A stretch of DNA of 64,000 nt from JACJWR01 sp964474045 (GTDB taxonomy: Bacteria > Actinomycetota > Actinomycetes > S36-B12 > UBA10799), in assembly GCA_964474045.1 (NCBI GenBank), contig CAYYRC010000006.1, forward strand, positions 56,176 through 120,175. Direction: 5' to 3'. The notes beneath the pieces are model-generated. The model was not told where the DNA came from and made no database searches. It saw only the letters and a list, made by a program, of their open reading frames with translations. Positions 41,457-50,234 of the stretch are shown piece by piece (the first letter of the stretch is position 1; every line of letters begins with the position of its first letter). Position numbers and translations under genes: made by a program.

Positions 41457-41574
41457 GGGTGAAGCCTCCAATCGGCCGCTTTGGGTACTAGCCACGAGAG
41501 TGCCAGAGGGGTCCGACACGATGGCTGGCCTACAGTCAATCGCCAGTCGGAGCACTGACCTCGCCCTAGCCCGG

Positions 41575-42369
41575 CTATGCCCCGACAGCCCCGCTGAACG
41601 CCGCCGCCAGCGCCTGCCGGCCGGCCGTCGCCAGCGGTCGCAACTCGGGCATGAGCTCCGCCCGCCGCATAGGGTCCCCGTCCAAGCCCTCCGCAGCCGC
41701 GTCCACGATCGCCAACAGCGACGCGCTGCGGCGCGCCAGCTCCACGGCTGCCGGCGCGCTGCCCGACGGCAGCGGCACCTCCTCCAACAGCCGCAGACGT
41801 TCCCGCAACCCGGCATCGGACATCGGCCGGCCGCCCGCAGACTCCGCCAGCCCAACGACGCGGGGGAGCAGCTCCATGATCTGCAGCCGAGCCGTGCGCA
41901 GGTCGGTCACCAGCGCGGCCGGCGCAACGTAAGCGCGCTCCATCCGCCAGCGGGCCATCGCCCGGTCGCCGCCGGTAGCCGGGAACAGCACGTAGTGCGG
42001 GTCTCCCGGCCGGCCGTCGCTCAGCACCGCGACCTCGCCGGACTCGCGCGCCGCTCGGGCCTCGGGCGGCAGCCCCGCCGGATCGCCGGGAACCGGCAGC
42101 AGCGCGGTGGCGCGCAGCCGCGTCCCGTACTCGGCCACGAGCAGCGCCAGCGTCTGCCCTAGGGGTTGCAGCTGCGGCCCAACAGGTCCGCGCGGCAACT
42201 CGGGCGCACTGCTGGCAGCTCCTGCCCCCGCGCCCACCTCCGCCGACACCGCCGCGGCCGGGGACACCGCGGGGCACGACGCCAGCCCGTCCACGTCGCC
42301 GGCCGCCCAGGCGTTGACCCATGCCGTCAGGATCGCGGCGCGCGGGTACGGCGCATCACTGGCGGGCAT
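41575..42369 (-). CDS. Hypothetical actinobacterial protein, 264 residues
   Basis: The protein starts MPASDAPYPRAAILTAWVNAW and contains HYVLFPATGGDRAMARWRMERAYVAPAALV. The C-terminal half is helical and Ala/Leu-rich. No known domain is recognised. ATG 42369 lies 7 nt after TACCCT on the minus strand, which supports the start. It is divergent from the ABC ATPase gene at 42404; the two starts are only 34 bp apart. Confidence 0.7.
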   Translation of the reverse strand: MPASDAPYPRAAILTAWVNAWAAGDVDGLASCPAVSPAAAVSAEVGAGAGAASSAPELPRGPVGPQLQPLGQTLALLVAEYGTRLRATALLPVPGDPAGLPPEARAARESGEVAVLSDGRPGDPHYVLFPATGGDRAMARWRMERAYVAPAALVTDLRTARLQIMELLPRVVGLAESAGGRPMSDAGLRERLRLLEEVPLPSGSAPAAVELARRSASLLAIVDAAAEGLDGDPMRRAELMPELRPLATAGRQALAAAFSGAVGA

Positions 42370-42403
42370 GGCGGCAAGGGTACGCAGGGTAGGGTCTGAT
42401 GCC

Positions 42404-43189
42404 GTGGCGGCGGTGATCGACTTCTCGGGCGTAGGGGTGGACCTCGGCGGCGCCGAAGTGCTCCACGACATCGACTGGACCGTCGCCGACGGCGAGCGCT
42501 GGGCCGTGCTGGGGCCCAACGGAGCGGGCAAGTCGACGCTGCTGGAGCTCGCCGCTGCGCGCCGGCACCCCACCCGGGGCACCGCCGAGGTGCTGGGGGA
42601 GCGCCTGGGCGCGGTGGACGTGTTCGAGCTGCGCCCCCGCATCGGCCTGGCGTCCACCACCGTCGGCAGCCGCATCCCCGGCCGCGAGCGGGTGCTGGAC
42701 GCCGTCGTCACCGCCGCCTGGGCCGTCACCGGCCGCTGGCGGGAGGACTACGACCCCAGCGACGAGCAGCGCGCCCGCGAGCTGTTGGACCTGCTCGCCG
42801 TCGGCCATCTGGCCGAGCGCCGGCTGGACACGTTGAGCGAGGGCGAGCGCAAGCGCGTGCTCATCGCCCGCGCGCTCATGACCGACCCGGAGCTGCTGCT
42901 GCTCGACGAGCCCGCGGCTGGCCTGGACGTCGGCGGCCGGGAGGACCTGGTCAGCCGCCTCGGCTGGATCGCCCAGGACCCCGCCGCGCCCACGACGGTG
43001 CTGGTCACCCACCACCTGGAGGAGATCCCCGTCGGCTTCACCCACGCGCTGCTGCTGCGCGACGGCGGCATCGTGGCCGCCGGGCCGATCGCCGAGGTGC
43101 TTACCGCGCCCCACTTGACCGACACCTTCGGACTGCCGCTGGTCGCGGTGGTGGACGGCCAGCGCTGGTCGGCGCGCACCTGGCGCTGA
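42404..43189 (+). CDS. ABC transporter ATP-binding protein (stand-alone)
   Basis: The 261-residue ATPase has Walker A GPNGAGKST, an atypical signature LSEGERKRVLIARAL in place of LSGGQ, Walker B LLLLDEPAAGLD and the switch His in VTHHLEEIP. The signature and layout fit the YlmA/ModF-like branch found without a permease. GTG 42404 is the chosen start and GTG 42413 an alternative. The SpoU methylase gene follows after 7 nt. Confidence 0.87.
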   Translation: MAAVIDFSGVGVDLGGAEVLHDIDWTVADGERWAVLGPNGAGKSTLLELAAARRHPTRGTAEVLGERLGAVDVFELRPRIGLASTTVGSRIPGRERVLDAVVTAAWAVTGRWREDYDPSDEQRARELLDLLAVGHLAERRLDTLSEGERKRVLIARALMTDPELLLLDEPAAGLDVGGREDLVSRLGWIAQDPAAPTTVLVTHHLEEIPVGFTHALLLRDGGIVAAGPIAEVLTAPHLTDTFGLPLVAVVDGQRWSARTWR

Positions 43190-43196
43190 CGACCTG

Positions 43197-44003
43197 ATGC
43201 GCGTGGTGCGGGTCGGCGCCGACGATCCCCGGGCGGCCGAGTACGCCAACCTGACCGACGTCGGCTGGCGGCAGCAGATGGAGCCCGCCGGCGGGTTGTT
43301 CCTGGCCGAGGGCGAGAAGGTCATCAGCCGTGCGGTCGTCGCCGGCTGCGTGCCCCGCAGCGCGCTCCTGACCGAGCGCTGGCTGCCGGGGCTGCGCCCG
43401 ATCCTGGAGCCGTTCGATATCGATGTGATGGTGGCCGACGAGGCGACGCTGCGGAAGGTGGTCGGCTTCCGGCTGCACCGGGGCGCGCTGGCCGCGTTCA
43501 GCCGCCCGCCGCGGCCGTCGGCGGCCGATGTCCTGGCAGGCGCCCGGCGGGTGGTGGTGCTCGAGGACCTGGTGGACCACACCAACGTCGGGCTCATCTT
43601 CCGCACCGCCGCAGCGCTGGGGATAGACGCGGTGCTGGTGTCGCCCAGCTGCGCCGACCCGCTGTACCGCCGCTCGGTCAAGACCTCGATGGCGGCGGTG
43701 CTGTCGATGCCCTGGGCGGTCGCCGAACCCTGGCCTCAGCTGCTGGGCGACCTGCGCGCCGACGGCTGGCGGGTGGCGGCCCTGACCCCGGCCGCCGACG
43801 CGGTGCCGCTGCCGCAGTTCGGGGCCGCGCCAGAGGACCGGATTGCGCTGGTGCTGGGTACCGAGGGCCCCGGGCTGACTCCGGTGGCGATGCGCTCGGC
43901 CGACCTGCGCCTGCGCATCCCGGTCACCGACCGCGTGGACTCCCTGAACGTCGCCGCCGCGGCGGCGATCGCCTGCTACGCGCTGGCCCTGCCGGTGGTC
44001 TGA
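43197..44003 (+). CDS. SpoU/TrmH-family RNA 2'-O-methyltransferase
   Basis: The 268-residue protein has an N-terminal substrate-binding part (FLAEGEKVISRAVVAG) and the knotted SPOUT domain: DHTNVGLIFRTAAALG (motif 1), LVLGTEGPGLT (motif 2) and IPVTDRVDSLNVAAAAAI (motif 3). It methylates a ribose in tRNA or rRNA using SAM; the exact site cannot be told. It is probably co-transcribed with the ABC ATPase. Confidence 0.92.
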   Translation: MRVVRVGADDPRAAEYANLTDVGWRQQMEPAGGLFLAEGEKVISRAVVAGCVPRSALLTERWLPGLRPILEPFDIDVMVADEATLRKVVGFRLHRGALAAFSRPPRPSAADVLAGARRVVVLEDLVDHTNVGLIFRTAAALGIDAVLVSPSCADPLYRRSVKTSMAAVLSMPWAVAEPWPQLLGDLRADGWRVAALTPAADAVPLPQFGAAPEDRIALVLGTEGPGLTPVAMRSADLRLRIPVTDRVDSLNVAAAAAIACYALALPVV

Positions 44004-44066
44004 CCTCGGCCGCAGGCCAGCCGCTCGCGCGATGCATATGTCGGAGGCCTGTGACATGGTGGCGGC

Positions 44067-44675
44067 ATGTCCCAAGGTTTGATCTTCCTGCTGCGCCACG
44101 GCGAGACCGAGTGGAGCAAGTCCGGTCAGCACACCGGACGCACCGACATCCCGCTGACCGCCAACGGAGAGGCCCGGGCGGCGCAGGTGGAGCCGATGCT
44201 CGACGGAGTGGAGTTCGGCCTCGTGCTGTGCAGCCCGCTGTCGCGCGCCCGGCGCACGGCCGAGCTCGCCGGCCTGCAGCCCGACGACTACGTCGACGAC
44301 CTGCTGGAGTGGGACTACGGCACCTACGAGGGCCGCACCACGGCTGATATCCGCAAGGAGAAGGACCAGCCGGACTGGGTGATCTGGAACGATCCCATCC
44401 CCGGCGGCGAGACGCCCGAGGACGTCGCCGCCCGCTGCCGCCGGGTGCTGGCGCGCTGCCAGCCCACGACCTCGAAGGGGCAGACCGTCGCCCTTGTCGC
44501 CCACGGGCACCTGTTGCGCATCCTGACCGCGACCTACCTGGGGCTTGAGGCTGTCGACGGCAAGCTGTTCGCACTGGACGCCGGCGGCATCGGCGTGCTC
44601 GGGCATGAGCGCGTGCAGCCGGTGATCGCGGGGTGGAACATCACGCCCGACGGCCTAGCCGACCTGGTGAAGTGA
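44067..44675 (+). CDS. Histidine phosphatase (phosphoglycerate mutase-like)
   Basis: The 202-residue protein has LLRHGETEWSKSGQHTGRTDIPLT with the catalytic RHG, SPLSRARRTAELAG, the acid-base Glu region EWDYGTYEGRT, and the second His in VALVAHGHLLRIL. It may be an acid phosphatase or a cofactor-dependent mutase homologue. Its TGA shares a base with the start of the copper monooxygenase gene, so the two are coupled. Confidence 0.88.
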   Translation: MSQGLIFLLRHGETEWSKSGQHTGRTDIPLTANGEARAAQVEPMLDGVEFGLVLCSPLSRARRTAELAGLQPDDYVDDLLEWDYGTYEGRTTADIRKEKDQPDWVIWNDPIPGGETPEDVAARCRRVLARCQPTTSKGQTVALVAHGHLLRILTATYLGLEAVDGKLFALDAGGIGVLGHERVQPVIAGWNITPDGLADLVK

Positions 44676-45958
44676 TGGGTGCTACCGCGAGCAAGCCACG
44701 CCGGCGGCATCAGGTTTCCGCGCTACGCCTGCTGCTCGCGGCCGTGGCCGCGACGCTGCTGCTGGCGTCCTGCTCCGGCTCCTCCGGCGCGAGCGGCAGT
44801 GGCTCGGGCGGCAGTGGCTCGAGCGGCGCCAACGCCGAGTCGAACAGCGCGAACACGTCCTCCGGGCACGGCAGTGGCGATTCCGCCGCCGACGGCCACG
44901 ATGCCGCGGCCTCCGCTTCCCCCGTCGGCCTCGACCCCGTCGCTGGTCAACAGATCGTCACGCTCACGCTCCCCGGCGGCAGCTACACGCCGGCTCCGCC
45001 CAACGGCGGCACCGACGACTACCGCTGTTTCGTGCTTGACCTGCCCAATGACGCCGGCGGCTTCGCGACCGGTTTCGCCGTGCTGCCCGGCAACCCAGCG
45101 GTCACGCACCACGCGATCCTGTACAAGGTCAGCCCGGAACAGGTGGCGACGGCGCAGGCCAAGGACGCCGAGGACCAGCAGACCGGCTACGAGTGCTTCG
45201 GCGGCTCCGGGCTGGCGGGCGCCCAATCGCTGGGCACCTCGGACTGGATCACGGCCTGGGCGCCCGGCGGCGAGCCGTCCAACACGCCGGCGGGCTACGG
45301 CGTGGAGCTCGCCTCCGGCGGCAAGGTCGTGCTGCAGATGCACTACAACACCCGCAAGGGGATCCAGCCCGACACAACGGAGGTCCAGCTCCGCCTGGCA
45401 CCCGCCGACTCCGGGCTGAAGCCGCTGTACTCGGTGCTTCTACCCGCGCCGGTCGAGGTCCCCTGCCCGGAGGGGCAGACCGGCCCGCTCTGCGACCGTT
45501 CCGCCGCCGTCGCCGACGTGGTGAACAGGTTCGGCGACAAGAGCACCGTCCTGATCAACGGGCTCAACGGCATCTGCGGGCAGGACCCTGCCAACCCGGT
45601 ACCGTCGAACACCTCGACCTGCACCCGCACCATCAAGCAGTCCGAGCTCGTCTTCGCCGTCGCCGGGCACATGCACCTGCTGGGCAAGAGCATCAAGGTA
45701 GACGTCAACCAGGGGACGGCGCAGGAGCAGAACATCCTCAACATCGAGCAGTTCGACTTCGACCAGCAGGGTGCCGTGCCGCTGGCGACGCCCGTGCAGC
45801 TCAACGCCGGCGACAAGGTCACGGTCACCTGCACCTGGGACCCCACGCTTCGGGGCAAGAACCCGGAGATCCCCACCGATCCGAGGTATGTGGTCTGGGG
45901 CGAGGGCACAACTGACGAGATGTGCCTGGGAGTGATGATCGTCGGGCGGGACTCCTAG
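44675..45958 (+). CDS. Lipoprotein of the copper type II (PHM/DBH-like) monooxygenase fold
   Basis: The 427-residue protein has a lipoprotein signal (LLLASC) and a Gly/Ser-rich linker, then two beta domains with the full copper-ligand set of peptidylglycine monooxygenase. First site: His145-His146 (THHAILYK) and His223 (QMHYN). Second site: His332 and His334 (GHMHLLGK) and Met416 (EMC). Several Cys pairs suggest disulfides. It should be extracellular and bind two coppers. The substrate is unknown, and no other copper gene is near. Confidence 0.83.
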   Translation: MGATASKPRRRHQVSALRLLLAAVAATLLLASCSGSSGASGSGSGGSGSSGANAESNSANTSSGHGSGDSAADGHDAAASASPVGLDPVAGQQIVTLTLPGGSYTPAPPNGGTDDYRCFVLDLPNDAGGFATGFAVLPGNPAVTHHAILYKVSPEQVATAQAKDAEDQQTGYECFGGSGLAGAQSLGTSDWITAWAPGGEPSNTPAGYGVELASGGKVVLQMHYNTRKGIQPDTTEVQLRLAPADSGLKPLYSVLLPAPVEVPCPEGQTGPLCDRSAAVADVVNRFGDKSTVLINGLNGICGQDPANPVPSNTSTCTRTIKQSELVFAVAGHMHLLGKSIKVDVNQGTAQEQNILNIEQFDFDQQGAVPLATPVQLNAGDKVTVTCTWDPTLRGKNPEIPTDPRYVVWGEGTTDEMCLGVMIVGRDS

Positions 45959-45969
45959 CCCGCTGCGGG

Positions 45970-45975
45970 TACGAT
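45970..45975 (+). promoter_or_regulatory. Probable -10 hexamer (TACGAT)
   Basis: TACGAT is 7 nt before ATG 45983. Confidence 0.35.
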
Positions 45976-45982
45976 CTGCGCC

Positions 45983-47935
45983 ATGCGACCAGGGATGCGC
46001 CGGGTGCTGGACGCCATGGCGAACCGTGACTTCACCGAGCGCGCCGCCGCGTTGGCGGCGACGCTTGCCGTGGGCCAGAGCTTCGCCCCGAGCCTGCTGC
46101 CGCGCACGCCTGCCCAGCAGGCCGCGCTGACCGGTATCAGCGCAAGCCTGGTGTACTCGATCACGCGGGCCTCCCAGTCCTTCATCGAGGAGCTCGCCGA
46201 GCGCATCGCCCCGCGCGCGGACGCCAAGTCGTTCAACCAGCGGCGGGCTCTGTCCGCGGTCGCCAACGGCGCAGCCCTGGCCACCGGCCTGGCGGTGCAG
46301 CGGGCGGCCGCGCCGCAGCGGGGCGAGCCGGTCAAGCGCGCCATGGTGCGCACCGCGGGATGGGAGCTGTCCGCCATCGGCTCGCTGGGCCTGGCGGTCA
46401 CCGGCATCAACGCCGCCGTCGATGCCGGCATCACCCGCACCGGACGCGTGCCCAGGGGGGTCGTGCCGGCGGGCTTCATCATCGGCGCGGGCGTCGCCGC
46501 GGCCGAGATCGTCTGGTACCGCCGCCGGATGTCGGACCCGCCGCCCGCCATCACGGCCCTCGCCCAGGGCGCGGCGGTGATGACCGGGGTGTCGGTGCTG
46601 GCCATCGGCGAGCGCAAGGCCGCGCATGCGGTGGCGACCTTCGTCCGCCGCAACGCCCCGGGCTTCGCCGGCCTGGCCGAGCCGATCGGCCACCTGGCCA
46701 CGCTCGGCCCCGTGGTCGGCCTGCTCTGGGCGGGTCTGCAGTACGTGTACCAGCGCACCGAGCACGGCGGCTCCGCGGTCGAGCAGGCCTACAGCACCCC
46801 ACCCACCGCCCGAACCATCAGCGGCGGCCCAGCCTCCACCGTCGCCTGGGACACCCTCGGCCGCGAGGGCCGGCGCTTCGTCAACATGGCGCTGACGGCC
46901 AAGTCCATCACCGCCGTCACCGGCCGCGCGGCGCAGACGCCCGTGCGGGTGTTCGTCGGCCTGGACTCCGCACCCACGGTGGACTACCGCGTGTCCAAGG
47001 CGATGGACGAGCTGGAGCAGCTGGGCGCGTTCGATCGCTCGGTGCTGTGCCTGGCCTCGCCGACCGGCACCGGCTACGTCAACTACGTCGTGGCCGAGAC
47101 GCTGGAGTACCTGACCGAGGGCGACTGCGCCACGGTGTCGATGCAGTACTCGCTGCGCCCGTCGTTCCTGTCGCTGGACCGCGTGTACCTCGGGCGGGAG
47201 CAGAACCGGGCGCTGCTGCACGCCATCAACGGCCGGCTGCGGGCGATGCCGGCGCACAGCCGTCCCCGATTCGTCGCCCTCGGCGAGAGCCTAGGCGCCT
47301 TCACACTGCAGGACGCCTTCCTGCACGAGGGCACGGCCGGCCTGGAGCGTGCCGGGATCCAGCGCGGCCTGTTCATCGGGACGCCGGCCGAGAGCGAGTG
47401 GGCCCAGCAGTGGCGGCTGCAGCCAGAGGACAACGACCCGGAGCACCGGGTGGTCGAGGTCGCCTCCTACGAGGAGTGGCTGGCACTGCCAGAGGAGGCG
47501 CGCAAGGAGGCCCGCTACATCCTGCTCAGCCACCACGACGACCCCATCACGGTGTTCGGCCCGCCGCTGGCGGTGCAGGCCCCCGACTGGATGTCCAACG
47601 GGCCCGAGCGCAACCCCGTGATGCCCGACGGCGTCCCCTGGCGCCCGTTCACGACCTTCCTGCTGACCACCGTGGACGTGCTGAACGCCTCGGAGGTCAC
47701 CCCCGGACAGTTCGCCGCGCGGGGGCACGACTACCGCGCCGACCTGGCCCGGTTCACCCAGCTCGCCTACGACCTGCCCGCCGACGACGCCCTCATGGCC
47801 CGCGTCGAGGCCGCGCTGCGCCAGCGCGAGCTGCGGTGGGCGACCCGCCGCATCGCCGGCGAGCAGATGGCCCGCGCGCGGGAGTCCATCCAGCGCCAGA
47901 TCAAGTCCTGGTCCGCCGCCGACGCGGGCGCCTAG
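45983..47935 (+). CDS. Large membrane alpha/beta hydrolase (Abhydrolase_9 type)
   Basis: The 650-residue protein has an N-terminal membrane region of about five helices (residues 20-260) and a C-terminal hydrolase with the nucleophile elbow FVALGESLGAF. Conserved segments PVRVFVGLDSAPTVDYRVSKAM and YILLSHHDDPITVFGPPL belong to the actinobacterial family Pfam calls Abhydrolase_9. A lipase or esterase role is likely but unproven. The pseudo-GTPase gene follows after 13 nt. Confidence 0.85.
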   Translation: MRPGMRRVLDAMANRDFTERAAALAATLAVGQSFAPSLLPRTPAQQAALTGISASLVYSITRASQSFIEELAERIAPRADAKSFNQRRALSAVANGAALATGLAVQRAAAPQRGEPVKRAMVRTAGWELSAIGSLGLAVTGINAAVDAGITRTGRVPRGVVPAGFIIGAGVAAAEIVWYRRRMSDPPPAITALAQGAAVMTGVSVLAIGERKAAHAVATFVRRNAPGFAGLAEPIGHLATLGPVVGLLWAGLQYVYQRTEHGGSAVEQAYSTPPTARTISGGPASTVAWDTLGREGRRFVNMALTAKSITAVTGRAAQTPVRVFVGLDSAPTVDYRVSKAMDELEQLGAFDRSVLCLASPTGTGYVNYVVAETLEYLTEGDCATVSMQYSLRPSFLSLDRVYLGREQNRALLHAINGRLRAMPAHSRPRFVALGESLGAFTLQDAFLHEGTAGLERAGIQRGLFIGTPAESEWAQQWRLQPEDNDPEHRVVEVASYEEWLALPEEARKEARYILLSHHDDPITVFGPPLAVQAPDWMSNGPERNPVMPDGVPWRPFTTFLLTTVDVLNASEVTPGQFAARGHDYRADLARFTQLAYDLPADDALMARVEAALRQRELRWATRRIAGEQMARARESIQRQIKSWSAADAGA

Positions 47936-47948
47936 GCGGCGCGCGGGC

Positions 47949-48704
47949 ATGGCTGCTGCTGGGGTCTCGGCCGGCGATGAGGCGCTGCTCGGGCGCTTCA
48001 ACCTCGTCGTCGCCGGGGCGGGCGGCCCGGCATCGGCAGCGGTCGTGTCGGCTGTGTTCGGGACCCGGACCCGGGTGGCGGGCCGGCTGCCTGCCGCCGC
48101 CCCGACCATCCTGTACCGGGTGCACCCGGACGGTTACGCGGGCCTGTACGACGTGCGCGGGCTGCAGCGCGGCACGACCGAGGACCGCACGTTCGCGGCG
48201 CTGGAGCAGATCCTTGCCGACACCTCGGTGCGACCGCTGCCCGACCAGCTGCACGCGGTCTGGTACCTGATCGCCTGGCATGGCGAGGGGTCGCAGCTCG
48301 ACGAAGCCGGCCTGCCGCGCCTGGACGCCGATGACGAGCGCCGTGTGCGGGAGCTGGCACGGCTGCTGCCGGTCGTAGTGGTGGTGGCTGGGGTGCCCGC
48401 CAACATGGCCGGGCGGCCAGACCCGCGGGCCGTGCGCTTCGCCCGTTACGTGCAGTCGCTGCAGCTGCCGCTGGCCTCGACCGGCGCGGTGGTGCTCGTC
48501 AACGGCCGCGCCGACGCCGCTGTCGGTCCGGTACACGGCGTGGCCGAGCTGCTGACGGCCACCTTCAACGCGGCGCCGGAGGCGTCCCGGCGGGCGCTGG
48601 CGGCGGCACAGGCCCAGCGCTCGGCGCGGCGGGCCCGACCCAGCGCCACGGACCTGCTCAACGCCGCCAGGTCGGTCATCGCCGACCGCCTGCGGCCGAG
48701 GTAG
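47949..48704 (+). CDS. GTPase-like protein with a lost P-loop (pseudo-GTPase)
   Basis: The 251-residue protein follows the layout of YeeP/DUF697-like small GTPases: NLVVAGAGGPASAAVVSAVFG where GxxGxGKST should be, LYDVRGLQRG (switch II DxxG), HAVWYLIAW, LPVVVVVAGVP where the N/TKxD motif should be, and a helical end (AELLTATFNAAPEASRRALAAAQ). The Lys-Ser/Thr of the P-loop and the base-recognition motif are gone, so GTP binding is unlikely. It may keep a scaffold role. It is close behind the hydrolase gene. A hairpin overlaps its stop. Confidence 0.65.
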   Translation: MAAAGVSAGDEALLGRFNLVVAGAGGPASAAVVSAVFGTRTRVAGRLPAAAPTILYRVHPDGYAGLYDVRGLQRGTTEDRTFAALEQILADTSVRPLPDQLHAVWYLIAWHGEGSQLDEAGLPRLDADDERRVRELARLLPVVVVVAGVPANMAGRPDPRAVRFARYVQSLQLPLASTGAVVLVNGRADAAVGPVHGVAELLTATFNAAPEASRRALAAAQAQRSARRARPSATDLLNAARSVIADRLRPR

Positions 48705-48714
48705 TTCCTCGGCC
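48694..48714. terminator. Hairpin over the stop codon, between convergent genes
   Basis: GGCCGAGG (48694-48701) and CCTCGGCC (48707-48714) form a perfect 8-bp stem; the 5-nt loop TAGTT contains the stop codon of the pseudo-GTPase gene. Confidence 0.55.
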
Positions 48715-48738
48715 GGCCCGCGGCCGCGGCAGCCGGTC

Positions 48739-50121
48739 TCAGTCCCCGACCGTGGCGACGATCTGGGCGAAGGACTCCCGGAAGCAGTCGAGCAGCGCGT
48801 CGGGATGCTCGACTGCCTCGGTGTCGATGTTGATCCCGATCTCCGCCCGGCCGTTGTAGGACATCAGGCCGACGTTGATCGCCGCGCCGCCGCGGGGGGC
48901 GAACGGGATCATCCGGGTCACCCTCGAGCCCACGATGTATACCGGGATCGGCGGCCCGGGGACGTTGGTGGCCACGAAGTCTGTGCCCTTCATCAGCCCG
49001 CCGGCGATGCGGGTGGTGATGGCCCGAGGCAACGTCATCAGCACCTTGTAGACGGGGTCGGAGATTCCCAGCGCGGGCTCGTTGCGCGCCTGCGCCAGCA
49101 GCGGGTGCAGCTGGCGGATGCGCAGGCCGGCATCGGCCTCGTTGAGCGGTACCGGGAACCGCGCGGGGATCCAGTGATTGCCGCCCTGCGCCGCCTCGTC
49201 GGCCGTTCGCAGGTTGACGGGCATGTGGATGCGCAGCTCGTCGGGAAGGTCGCCGAACTCCTCGTGGTAGCTGCGCAGCGCGCCGATCACGCCCGCGACA
49301 AAGGCGTCGTTGAGCGTGCCGCCTGCCGCCTTGGCCGCGGCCTTGAGGTCGCTCAGGTCCAGCGAAAGCTCCACCAGCCTGGTGCCCAGCGAGCGCTTGG
49401 TCCACAGCGGCGACAGGGGAGTCGAGGCCGGCGCCAGCACCCGCGAGGCGCTCGACACCAGCTCCTGCGCCGCCAGCAGGCTGCCGCCGGGGTCCGCGAC
49501 GACCTGTTGCCCTGTGCCGAGCAGCGCCTTGGCGGCTCCGACCGCGCCGTCGGCGATGGACTTGAGCTGGAAGTCCGTGCCCTGCGAGAGCCGGTCGCGC
49601 CAGCCCGCCTCGTCAGGGTCGGGGGCGTCGGGCAGGTCGGTCGGGTCGTCGGCGTCCGGCGTCAGGTCCAGCAGCGCGGCGGCCAGCTGCATGCCGCCGA
49701 CGCCGTCGGTGATGGCGTGGTGCAGCTTCAGGGCAATCGCGCCGCGGTCGCCCTGAAGGCCGATGAAGTACGCCAGCTCCCAGAGCGGCCGGGCGCGGTC
49801 GAAGTCCTGCGACGACCACGAGGCGGTGTGGGCCAGCAGGTCGGTCATATTCCCCTCGGGCAGTACCACCTGGCGGATGTGGTAGTCCAGGTCGAAGTTC
49901 TCGACGGTCTCCCAGCGCGGCGGCACGAGCGACATCGGGTTGCCCACCACGCGCTGGCGCAGCTTGGGCAGCAGACGCGTCAGGCGGTCCATCCGGAACC
50001 GCAGCCGAGCCAGGTCCGGCGGGGACTCGGTCTCGACCAGCACCACGATGAACGAGCGGAGGGTGGGGTCCTCCTCGACGTCGTACATCACCGCGTCGAA
50101 AGCTCCCATGCGTGGGTCCAT
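48739..50121 (-). CDS. Wax ester synthase / diacylglycerol acyltransferase (WS/DGAT)
   Basis: The 460-residue protein has the catalytic HHxxxDG as LHHAITDGVGG, the family start MGAFDAVMY and the late NVPGPPIPVYIVGSRV motif. It makes triacylglycerol or wax esters from acyl-CoA. In mycobacteria a homologue (Rv2484c) lies next to plsC and plsB2; here the same three gene types lie within 7 kb but are interrupted by nudix, ung and SRPBCC genes. ATG 50121; the longer frame upstream is not conserved. Confidence 0.92.
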   Translation of the reverse strand: MDPRMGAFDAVMYDVEEDPTLRSFIVVLVETESPPDLARLRFRMDRLTRLLPKLRQRVVGNPMSLVPPRWETVENFDLDYHIRQVVLPEGNMTDLLAHTASWSSQDFDRARPLWELAYFIGLQGDRGAIALKLHHAITDGVGGMQLAAALLDLTPDADDPTDLPDAPDPDEAGWRDRLSQGTDFQLKSIADGAVGAAKALLGTGQQVVADPGGSLLAAQELVSSASRVLAPASTPLSPLWTKRSLGTRLVELSLDLSDLKAAAKAAGGTLNDAFVAGVIGALRSYHEEFGDLPDELRIHMPVNLRTADEAAQGGNHWIPARFPVPLNEADAGLRIRQLHPLLAQARNEPALGISDPVYKVLMTLPRAITTRIAGGLMKGTDFVATNVPGPPIPVYIVGSRVTRMIPFAPRGGAAINVGLMSYNGRAEIGINIDTEAVEHPDALLDCFRESFAQIVATVGD

Positions 50122-50222
50122 CGTGCTCCTCCTGGCTGGTGCGCCACCGCCCGTCGCGGAGGACTCGCCACCGCGACGACAATAGACGCAACGCTGGGCC
50201 GATGGGATCCCCCGGCGGCGGC

Positions 50223-50228
50223 TAACGT
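50223..50228 (+). promoter_or_regulatory. Probable -10 hexamer (TAACGT)
   Basis: TAACGT, 6 nt, GTG 50235: leaderless start of the Nudix gene. Confidence 0.45.
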
Positions 50229-50234
50229 GGTGGC

